NCBI GenBank assembly: GCA_964407075.1
Contig: CAYOUE010000039.1
Location: 1-20,418 of the forward strand
DNA: 20,418 nucleotides
Reading direction: 5' to 3'
From: JAHQVI01 sp964407075
GTDB taxonomy: Bacteria; Pseudomonadota; Alphaproteobacteria; Rhizobiales; Rhodomicrobiaceae
Within the stretch, counting starts at the first letter, position 1, and the number at the start of each line of letters is the position of its first letter. The notes under the pieces are model-generated. The model was not told the DNA's origin, did no database searches, and saw only the letters and a program-made list of their open reading frames with translations. The position numbers were made by a program, and so were the translations under genes. Shown in pieces: positions 1-6,137 of the stretch.

Positions 1-27
1 ATGATGAGCAGCGTGAGGAAGGCATAG
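1..27 (+). CDS. Possible 3' end of an upstream gene (expected tadB)
   Basis: One reading frame is open from the first base and stops at TAG 25-27, eight bases before the tadC start. Only eight codons are visible, so the product cannot be identified from sequence. tadB almost always precedes tadC in Tad loci, so this is probably the C-terminus of TadB. That is an inference from gene order only. Confidence 0.35.
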   Translation: MMSSVRKA

Positions 28-35
28 GGCGGACC

Positions 36-971
36 ATGAAATTATTAGTCAGCGTACCTGCCGCGATGGAGCAACTGATGCTGCTCATCCCCGCGATCCT
101 GCTGCTGACGGGCGGAGCGATCTTCATTGCGGCGGGCCTGCGCCTGAGGGATGATCCGCTGTTGCAGCGCATGACTCTGATGAGGCTTACGGCGGGGGTG
201 AAATCCTCATCAGCCATGCGCGAGTTAAGCGGAGAGAGAAAGAACAATCTGTCGGCTTACGGCCTCTCCGATGCGGAGCAGCGCCAGGTCGTCAGAATGC
301 TGGCGAAATTCAACCTCTCGGAAGAGCAGGCGCCGGGCGTGTTCACAGCTGTACGGCTCGCGGTGGCGGCCTTCGCATTTATCTGCGTCATGATCGCGGC
401 GCCCGCGCCGGCGCTGGCGTTCAACGCCGCGCTGGGCCTTCCGGCGGCTTTCATCGGCTGGCTCGTCCCGGCGCTGATGGTGAAGAGCGCGCTCAAGAAG
501 CACCGCAACGACGTCAGCGCCGGCCTGCCCGACGCGCTCGAATTGCTTGCAATCTGCGTGGAGTCGGGCCTTTCGCTCGATAACGGCCTGCACCGTGTAT
601 CGCAGGAATTGCGGAACTCGCAGCCCGCCCTAGGCGACGAACTCGCCATCACCTGGGCAGAGATCAGCATTCTGCCGAGCCGGGATCAGGCGCTGGAGAA
701 TTTCGCCGCACGGGTCGATATGCCCGCGGTCCGCTCGGTGGTCGGCACGCTGACGCAAAGTCTGCGCTACGGCTCGCCGCTGGCGCAATCGCTGCGCAAC
801 GCGGCGGCGGAAATGCGTAACGAGCACATCGTGCGCATCGAGGAGCGGGCGAACCGTCTGCCCGCGATGATGACCGTTCCGGTGATGCTGCTCATAATGC
901 CGACGATCTTCCTGATCGTCGGCGGTCCCGCGGTGCTGCGGCTCATGGATATTTTCTGGCCGGCGCAATAA
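36..971 (+). CDS. tadC: TadC, inner-membrane platform protein of the Tad/Flp pilus (T2SS F family)
   Basis: This 311-residue protein has the layout of TadC, the GspF-like inner-membrane platform subunit that works with TadB and the TadA/CpaF ATPase to assemble Flp pili. Hydrophobic segments lie near residues 12-34, 105-125, 130-150 and 279-300. The T2SSF domain covers roughly 160-295 and contains the typical stretch LPDALELLAICVESGLSL followed by the RSVVGTLTQSLRYGSPL region. The ATG at 36 has GGGCGG just upstream. ATG 66 (MEQLML) is an alternative start that keeps the first membrane segment. The gene follows a frame that ends at 27, presumably tadB, and converges on tadD 35 bp downstream. 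The family call is firm; the exact start is less certain. Confidence 0.9.
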   Translation: MKLLVSVPAAMEQLMLLIPAILLLTGGAIFIAAGLRLRDDPLLQRMTLMRLTAGVKSSSAMRELSGERKNNLSAYGLSDAEQRQVVRMLAKFNLSEEQAPGVFTAVRLAVAAFAFICVMIAAPAPALAFNAALGLPAAFIGWLVPALMVKSALKKHRNDVSAGLPDALELLAICVESGLSLDNGLHRVSQELRNSQPALGDELAITWAEISILPSRDQALENFAARVDMPAVRSVVGTLTQSLRYGSPLAQSLRNAAAEMRNEHIVRIEERANRLPAMMTVPVMLLIMPTIFLIVGGPAVLRLMDIFWPAQ

Positions 972-1006
972 GCCGCTAGCCTCAGTGGCCTCCAGGCCGT
1001 CGTGAG

Positions 1007-1555
1007 TCAGCCCTTGGTGCGCTCGATATAGCGGTAGCTTGCGTCGAGCAGCCGGAGATTGTTCATGATGGTCGGATTGCCCGGATCATGTTCGCCGGCC
1101 TTGATGAATTTGGCGCGCGCGGCCGCCAGATCGCCGCGCAGCATGTAAGAATAACCCTGGTTGTTGAGGATCTGGACCGTCTCGCCGGAGAGCCTGAGCG
1201 CCTGCTTGTAAGCGCGGTCGGCAAGATCGAAGCGCAGAATACGGTCATAGCTCGCCGCCAGTCCGATCCAGGCGGCAGCATCTTCCGGAGCCTTCTCGAC
1301 CGCGTCACGGAAATGCTGCTCGGCAATCCCGTAATGCCCGCGGTTGAAATGTTCGACGCCCAGTTTGTAAGGCTCGTCCGATGGATAATATTTCACAGTG
1401 TCGGGCTGTTGAAGCGTCAGGGTCGTATCAGCCTCCCACGTCGCGCCGCCGCATCCGGCGAGCGAGGCCGCGATCATTCCTGCAGCGAGGATGCGCGCCG
1501 CGCCAATATTCCCCCCGCCTCGCCAGAAGTACGTTTTCATGCCCCGGATCGACAC
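1007..1555 (-). CDS. tadD: TadD, TPR lipoprotein of the Tad pilus apparatus
   Basis: The protein has 182 residues from the GTG start at 1555, or 177 from ATG 1540. An N-terminal hydrophobic stretch ends in the lipobox LAGC (Cys35), so the mature protein should be lipid-anchored. About three tetratricopeptide repeats fill residues 60-160, for example EPYKLGVEHFNRGHYGIAEQ and ILNNQGYSYMLRGDLAAARA. In Tad systems TadD is thought to act as the pilotin-like lipoprotein that helps the secretin reach or assemble in the outer membrane. The GTG start has GAAGG nine bases upstream, better than the site before ATG 1540. It is the last gene of the minus-strand run that also holds cpaC, 28 bp after the small exported protein. 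Confidence 0.88.
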   Translation of the reverse strand: MSIRGMKTYFWRGGGNIGAARILAAGMIAASLAGCGGATWEADTTLTLQQPDTVKYYPSDEPYKLGVEHFNRGHYGIAEQHFRDAVEKAPEDAAAWIGLAASYDRILRFDLADRAYKQALRLSGETVQILNNQGYSYMLRGDLAAARAKFIKAGEHDPGNPTIMNNLRLLDASYRYIERTKG

Positions 1556-1583
1556 TATCGCACGCCTTCATCATCCCTATGCT

Positions 1584-1925
1584 TCATTGGCCGGCCGCCG
1601 TATCGCCGCCGACCCCGGTGGCTGTGATGCCTTCAGGACCGAGCGCTTCAGGCGTTTCCGGAATCTTTTTGACATCCCTGTAGCGCTCGACCGCTCCGGC
1701 CATACGCTCGCCATTGCCGGGAATGCGCCGTTTCGCGGCATAGGGCGGCCACGGGTCGATGATGTGCGTCGCCGCATTGACCGCCTTGGCGTCGCCCGCG
1801 CTCGCCGTGACCCCTTCGATGCGCTGCTTGTATGGCGCAAACAAATCCTCGAAAAAGTCCTCGCCTGCCTGAGCCGGACCATGAAGCATGGCCAGCGCCG
1901 CCGCCGCAATCACGTGTCTCATCAT
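1584..1925 (-). CDS. Small exported Tad-linked protein of unknown function
   Basis: The encoded protein is 113 residues long with a short signal peptide (MMRHVIAAAALAMLHGPAQA, cleavage after QA). The mature part has no membrane segment and no Cys pair. It carries a motif-like stretch around PWPPYAAKRRIPGNGERMAG followed by AVERYRDVKKIP. I do not recognise a named domain. From memory, short periplasmic proteins with a similar GNGERM-AVERYRDV stretch occur beside rhizobial tad genes, but I cannot verify this here. The gene sits 30 bp after cpaC and 28 bp before tadD on the same strand, so it is probably co-transcribed and may have a periplasmic role in secretin or pilus assembly. Confidence 0.75.
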   Translation of the reverse strand: MMRHVIAAAALAMLHGPAQAGEDFFEDLFAPYKQRIEGVTASAGDAKAVNAATHIIDPWPPYAAKRRIPGNGERMAGAVERYRDVKKIPETPEALGPEGITATGVGGDTAAGQ

Positions 1926-1955
1926 TCCGCTTCGCCTTTCTCCGGCCGCCGCCTG

Positions 1956-3536
1956 CTATCTCTGATCGAGGGAAATCATATGGCCGTAAGGACCGTCCAT
2001 GCCGTGCCCCGACGTGACATATTCGGTATAGGTCTTGGCGACCTCCGTCTTGCCGAAAAGGAAGAAGTCGCGGTCGTTGCTGGGCAGTCGCTTGTCCAGC
2101 GGGGTCGCAAGTTGCTGCCCCGGCGTAGCGGGAGCCACGAGGTGAGGCGTGACGATCACCACGAGATCGGTTTCGCTCTGCTGATAAGCTGCGCTACGGA
2201 ACAATGCGCCGAGAATTGGCACCGATCCAAGCCAGGGAACTTCGGAAATATTGCGCAGACCTTCCCGCTGCAACAGCCCGGCGATGGCGAAGCTCTGGCC
2301 GTCACGCATCTCGATTGTCGTGCGGGCTTCGCGCTTTGTCAGGCCGGGAACGAGGAAATCATTATTCCGGATGGCGTTGGTGTAGTCGAGCTGGCTGACC
2401 GATGGGGTAAGCCTGAGATTGATGACACCATCGGACAGTACGGTCGGCACGAATGTGAGTTGCACCCCGAACGGCTTGTATTCGATGGTGATGACCGTGC
2501 CCTGCGCGGAAGGTTGCGGAACGGGTATGGGAATTTCACCGCCGGCCAGAAAACTCGCCTTGTCGCCGGACAGGGCAACGAGATCGGGTTCCGCAAGCCT
2601 GCGTGCAAGGCCCCTCTGCTCAAGGGCTGTAATCAGCAGATCCACATTGGCTCCGCTATTGGCGAGATTGGCGAGTGCGACTCCGAAGGGCGCCCCCGAA
2701 GCCGTTCCGGCAAAAGTTCCAAGCGCCTTGAAGACGGGTACGCCGCCGGTCCCCGGCCCGGCCTGCTGCAGACTTCCCAGCCCGGTGTTGAAACCGCGGG
2801 TCTTGGCTTCGTTGGAGGCGAACCAGTTGAAGCCGAGATCGCGCCCGGCTTCGCGGCTCGCTTCGAGAAAGCGTACCTTGAGCATGACCTGCTGCGCTCT
2901 GGCAACGCGCATCATGTTCACTACAGGGCTTTCGGGCGCAAGGCTCTTGGCGATGGAGACGGCGCGGTCGGCGTCGACCGCGCTTACGGCCTCTCCTGCA
3001 AGGATAAGCTGTTCGTTGCTGCTTGTGACGGTGATGTCAGGACTGTTCGTGCTCTGATGAATCTTCTGCTCTATGCTGGCGGTGTCGAGCGTGACTTCAA
3101 CGTCGAGCACGCCGATCAGGCGCTTGTCCTTGTCGAATATGGATATGTTCGTCGTCCCGGCTTTCTTCCCCTGAACGTAAAGCACATCGTCCGAAACCGG
3201 CAGCACGTCGGCGATCTCAGGCGCGGCGACGATGGCGGAGTCAAAAGACCTGGGCAGGCGGAAAGTGCGGGATTTGTGGCGTGCAAGGCTGATACGCCGG
3301 AAATCGACGCTGCGGTCCTCGCTGATCGCGCCCGTCTGCGCATTGGCCACCCCCTCATGGCAGCCTGCGAATCCTGCGGCTATAGCCAGCACGGCGAACA
3401 GAAGGACGCACGCCCCGACAGAGCTCACGGCCAGCCGCGCGGGCGAGCGCCGCCCTGCACGGAAACGCTCCGGAATCGAAGCGCCGCGGCGCAGACTTCG
3501 CTGTGCAGATGAGACTGTCATGTTCCGGCACGCCAT
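1956..3536 (-). CDS. cpaC: CpaC/RcpA, outer-membrane secretin of the Tad pilus
   Basis: This is a 526-residue secretin forming the outer-membrane channel for the Flp pilus. A long basic N-terminus leads into a hydrophobic signal segment (about 36-57), ending FAGCHEGVANA. The pilus N-domain follows at about 76-148 (VDFRRISLARHKSRTFRLPR), then a BON-like segment at about 150-205 and the secretin core at about 215-468. The core carries the hallmark VPWLGSVPILGALFR (433-447) and ETDLVVIVTPHLV. Start choice is uncertain: ATG 3536 and ATG 3521 are in frame and neither has a good ribosome site. CpaB normally precedes CpaC, but here the upstream neighbour is a tadE with 167 bp between. The gene is followed by the small exported protein and tadD. 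Confidence 0.93.
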   Translation of the reverse strand: MACRNMTVSSAQRSLRRGASIPERFRAGRRSPARLAVSSVGACVLLFAVLAIAAGFAGCHEGVANAQTGAISEDRSVDFRRISLARHKSRTFRLPRSFDSAIVAAPEIADVLPVSDDVLYVQGKKAGTTNISIFDKDKRLIGVLDVEVTLDTASIEQKIHQSTNSPDITVTSSNEQLILAGEAVSAVDADRAVSIAKSLAPESPVVNMMRVARAQQVMLKVRFLEASREAGRDLGFNWFASNEAKTRGFNTGLGSLQQAGPGTGGVPVFKALGTFAGTASGAPFGVALANLANSGANVDLLITALEQRGLARRLAEPDLVALSGDKASFLAGGEIPIPVPQPSAQGTVITIEYKPFGVQLTFVPTVLSDGVINLRLTPSVSQLDYTNAIRNNDFLVPGLTKREARTTIEMRDGQSFAIAGLLQREGLRNISEVPWLGSVPILGALFRSAAYQQSETDLVVIVTPHLVAPATPGQQLATPLDKRLPSNDRDFFLFGKTEVAKTYTEYVTSGHGMDGPYGHMISLDQR

Positions 3537-3703
3537 ATCAGGGGAACGCTTCCGAGCGACGCTGGCTTGAAGCTTCTGGCTCCATCATGTGTTGCAAGAG
3601 CCGAATTCAGACCGCATCGATCGGATCGGGAATCTGATGGGATAGTGTGTGATTCGACGCCGTCATACAACCCAAGATTGAAACTGGAAGTCCAGCAGGC
3701 AGT
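3537..3703. other. Noncoding spacer between tadE and cpaC
   Basis: These 167 bases separate the tadE stop from the cpaC start on the minus strand. I found no convincing ORF, no hairpin with a T-tract and no good sigma-70 promoter. The spacing is much larger than elsewhere in this gene run, so a second promoter for cpaC, the small exported gene and tadD could lie here. That is inferred from spacing alone. Confidence 0.4.
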
Positions 3704-4138
3704 CTATTGGGGATAACAGGCGGAAGCGCTCAGCGTTACGGCGCCGAAACCGGGGGTCGCAAACACGAAATCGTAGTTTGCGCTGACCTCTACGCCGCAG
3801 GCCTGCGAAGCGACGCTGAACGCCGCGGGTGCAATGTTCAGACCCCATGCGCCGGATGCAGCGTCGCTCTGGATCTGCGCGGGCGTGGCGCATTTCACCG
3901 TGTTGACGGCGGCGCAACGGGCAGCGGCCTCAGCTGCGCGGTAAAGCGTGCTTCGGGTCCACAGAAGCCGGCCGGTGTCGATGATGCCGAGCAGAAACAA
4001 CAGCAGCACAGGCAGAACGATGGCGTATTCGATCGCCGACGTCCCCCGATCGCGCGTCCCTGCGGTTTGAAGTCCTGGCCGTTTGCTCTCATTGCCGCGG
4101 CGGAGCAGGCTGCGAGCCGTCGCGAAAGTCCGCTTCAT
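3704..4138 (-). CDS. tadE: TadE-family pseudopilin/minor pilin (first copy)
   Basis: The gene encodes 144 residues. A basic N-terminus is followed by RGTSAIEYAIVLPVLLLFLL (about 32-51), the TadE pattern of a small residue cluster, a conserved Glu and a single membrane segment, resembling a processed prepilin. The C-terminal domain has cysteines (AARCAAVNTVKC, SQACG, SACYPQ) that could form disulfides in the periplasm. TadE proteins are minor pilins cleaved by the TadV/CpaA prepilin peptidase and needed for Flp pilus assembly. It starts four bases after the stop of the second TadE-like gene, so the pair is almost certainly co-translated. Confidence 0.85.
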   Translation of the reverse strand: MKRTFATARSLLRRGNESKRPGLQTAGTRDRGTSAIEYAIVLPVLLLFLLGIIDTGRLLWTRSTLYRAAEAAARCAAVNTVKCATPAQIQSDAASGAWGLNIAPAAFSVASQACGVEVSANYDFVFATPGFGAVTLSASACYPQ

Positions 4139-4142
4139 CGTT

Positions 4143-4598
4143 TCAGTCCCGCCTCATGATCGCTTCTGCGGTCAGCGTAGACGGCAGCGAAAACCCCGAT
4201 TCGGCGAACAGCGAGGACCGGGTGAGCGCCGCATTCACGCGGATATATTCTCCTGGTGTCGTACCGTCCGGGCAGGTTGCGCCGCAGGCCGTAACCGCCA
4301 CGCCGGAAGCTCCGGGACAGCCGCAGAACTGCGAAGGCGGCGGACTTGCACTGATCCCGACTGTATCGGCTGCATTGACGACAGCGTTGGCGATGCCTGC
4401 GGAATCCCAGCCGTTCTTCGCCGCATAGATGATGCCGGCCTGCGCTGCGTTCTGAACCTGCATCGCGCCATAGGCCGCAAATCCGATCTCTATCACACCG
4501 ATGACGAGAATGACGAGCAGAGGCGCGAACAGCCCGAATTCTATTGCTGCGGAGCCAGCCTCGCCCGCTCTTGACGTTTTCCGGTCCGCTTTTCTCAT
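4143..4598 (-). CDS. TadE/TadF-family minor pilin (second copy)
   Basis: This 151-residue protein begins with a basic stretch and then EAGSAAIEFGLFAPLLVILV, the Glu-containing prepilin-like membrane segment of the TadE/TadF group. The remainder is periplasmic and cysteine-rich (SQFCGCPGASG, TACGATCPDG), followed by GEYIRVNAALTRSSLF. AAGGGG lies seven bases before ATG 4598, supporting this start. It sits between the TadG-like gene, 22 bp upstream, and tadE, four bp downstream. Together the three products should form the set of minor pilus components. TadE and TadF cannot be separated reliably by eye, so I leave the symbol blank. Confidence 0.83.
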   Translation of the reverse strand: MRKADRKTSRAGEAGSAAIEFGLFAPLLVILVIGVIEIGFAAYGAMQVQNAAQAGIIYAAKNGWDSAGIANAVVNAADTVGISASPPPSQFCGCPGASGVAVTACGATCPDGTTPGEYIRVNAALTRSSLFAESGFSLPSTLTAEAIMRRD

Positions 4599-4620
4599 TG
4601 CATGGCCCCTTGCGCCGCAT

Positions 4621-5940
4621 TCATTCGACGAGTTGCACCGTGGCGTTGCCGCCGCCTATCGGGCTGACGCCGGTTCCTTCGCAGGCGCTGCCGAAGCGCG
4701 CGCCGCCCATGAAGCGGATCCGCCATGCGATGAGCTGATGGCAGCTCCCGGTCAGATTCGCGCCATTCGAGAAGACGACGGTCTGCCTCGGGAAATACAT
4801 CGCGCCGGTAAAGTCCATGTTTGCGCCGCCATTGAATTGAATTTGGCCATTCGTCGGCGCGTCCCGATCGCCATAGAACAGAAGGCCGGACGAAGGGCCG
4901 GCCGTCGGCGCGCTGAGCTGGATATTCGATCCGTTGCCGATTGTCGCCGTCGCATAGCCGCCCGTATTTCGCGTCAATACGATCGTAACGCCTGTTCCGG
5001 TCACGGTTGAACCGCCGCCCAGATTGAAGGAACCGGATTTCATGTAGTAGACGCCCGGCGTCAGATGAACTCTTGCGCCATTTCCGATGCTGAGGCCGTT
5101 ACAATATGTCCCTGGCGTCAAGGTCTGGACGCTGTTCGCCCATCCGATCGTCCTGTTCGTATTATTGCAACCGCCAGGCGCGGGAAGATCGACGTCGGCG
5201 TAGGGATCCTCAACAGCAGGCTGATAGGTATCGACGCCATCCTGCGCATTGATCTGTCCGCCATTATTGACCTGCGTTCCGCCGCTGACGGATACCGACT
5301 TCGCATTAAGTCTTGCGCCGCCCTGGACTCTCAAAGCCCTGCCTCCCGTTCCGTTCACGGCCAGCCCGCAATCGTCGAAATCCACTCGTGCTCCATTATT
5401 GATCGTGACAGTGGTCGAAGTTCCGTCGTCTATCGCGAGGCCGCAATAGCCAGGGCCGCCTCCGCCGCCTCTCAGCGCCACCGCCCGCGCGTTGACGTTG
5501 AACGCGGCGTCGGTGAAAAGCCCGGCCAGCCTGAGCGTCTGCGGCTGTACTATGACCGCCTCCACCGCGTTCGCGTCCCCCGCATGATCGCCCGACAGCG
5601 GCGGCCGGTTGATCGTGACGGTTGCGCCGTTCTCGCCATTGAGGAAGCCGGCGGAGGCGGCTACTGCGCGCCCCTCGACCGTGAAGTCCGCAGGCACGCC
5701 CTTCACCAGCGCGAGCAGAGCGCTCATGGCCGCGGCGTCCGCAGCGGCCTGCATCTGGCGCTGCTTGTAATGAATCAGGGTGATTTCCGTTCCAAGCGCA
5801 GCCATGCCGAGCAGCACGGCCGTCACGATACCCATCATGATTGAAACGCTGGCGCGATCCGAACGGGCGAGCCTCGATGTGGACGCGGCAATGCGTCCCG
5901 CAAGGGAGATCGTTCCGGGCGAAAAGATGTAAGTCCTCAT
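4621..5940 (-). CDS. TadG-related protein with a glycine/asparagine-rich repeat (putative beta-helix) domain
   Basis: The 439-residue product starts with the Tad-like N-terminal domain: a membrane segment at about 33-55 (SVSIMMGIVTAVLLGMAALG) and then a helical part, HYKQRQMQAAADAAAMSALL. The C-terminal two-thirds is low in charge and repeats a short glycine motif. Copies include NNGARV (181), QGGARL (206), NNGGQI (225), GNGARV (286), GGGSTV (308), GNGSNI (335), NGGANM (370), SNGANL (391) and MGGARF (411), spaced mostly 15-30 residues apart. This suggests a stacked beta-helix facing the periplasm or cell surface. I see no VWA domain (no DxSxS), which many TadG proteins carry. GGAG precedes ATG 5940. 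It appears to be the first gene of the minus-strand pilus run. Confidence 0.85.
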   Translation of the reverse strand: MRTYIFSPGTISLAGRIAASTSRLARSDRASVSIMMGIVTAVLLGMAALGTEITLIHYKQRQMQAAADAAAMSALLALVKGVPADFTVEGRAVAASAGFLNGENGATVTINRPPLSGDHAGDANAVEAVIVQPQTLRLAGLFTDAAFNVNARAVALRGGGGGPGYCGLAIDDGTSTTVTINNGARVDFDDCGLAVNGTGGRALRVQGGARLNAKSVSVSGGTQVNNGGQINAQDGVDTYQPAVEDPYADVDLPAPGGCNNTNRTIGWANSVQTLTPGTYCNGLSIGNGARVHLTPGVYYMKSGSFNLGGGSTVTGTGVTIVLTRNTGGYATATIGNGSNIQLSAPTAGPSSGLLFYGDRDAPTNGQIQFNGGANMDFTGAMYFPRQTVVFSNGANLTGSCHQLIAWRIRFMGGARFGSACEGTGVSPIGGGNATVQLVE

Positions 5941-6137
5941 TGCGCTCCCGGCCTCGTAACCGGCTACGTAAGGAACGATTAGACACCGGACGGGGTAAAG
6001 GCGGCGTGAGTGCGGGCGCGAAAATTTTAACCTTTACGCCGATAAGGCGGGCGCTCTGCGCAAAAGCCGCAAAAGCCCTTGACCTTCCAGTTACTGGAAG
6101 CCCTATATCCGCGCCATGCACCCGGAGGACCATCGGC
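5941..6137. promoter_or_regulatory. Divergent intergenic region between the TadG-like gene and copA
   Basis: These 197 bases must hold the promoter of the minus-strand pilus run and that of copA. The copA promoter is clear and listed separately. On the pilus side I see an inverted repeat GTAAAGG (5995-6001) / CCTTTAC (6031-6037) next to AAAATTTTAACC (6021-6032). These could be an operator, but I cannot assign a regulator. Confidence 0.5.
6079..6109 (+). promoter_or_regulatory. CueR-type copper promoter/operator of copA
   Basis: The -35 element TTGACC (6079-6084) and the -10 element TATATC (6104-6109) are 19 bp apart, the over-long spacing typical of MerR-family promoters. The spacer contains a perfect dyad CTTCCAG (6084-6090), TTA, CTGGAAG (6094-6100), matching the known CueR box pattern ACCTTCC-N7-GGAAGG. 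The downstream cueR encodes the matching regulator. Activation by Cu(I)-CueR, which untwists the spacer, is established for this family and inferred here. Confidence 0.9.

Noticed and set aside
987..998. GGCC-TCCA-GGCC hairpin between the convergent tadC and tadD genes as a terminator
   Set aside because: The stem is only four bp and no T-tract follows on either strand.
1491..3512. A 673-codon plus-strand open frame opposite cpaC
   Set aside because: It is antisense to the clear secretin gene, has no recognisable domain, and long antisense frames are common in high-GC DNA.
6021..6037. CtrA binding site (TTAACC) upstream of the pilus run
   Set aside because: Only a half-site is present; the second TTAA at the required 7-base spacing is missing.
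5841..6137. Longer N-terminus for copA from ATG 5841
   Set aside because: It would run through the CueR promoter and into the TadG-like gene; ATG 6138 has a good ribosome site and fits the family.
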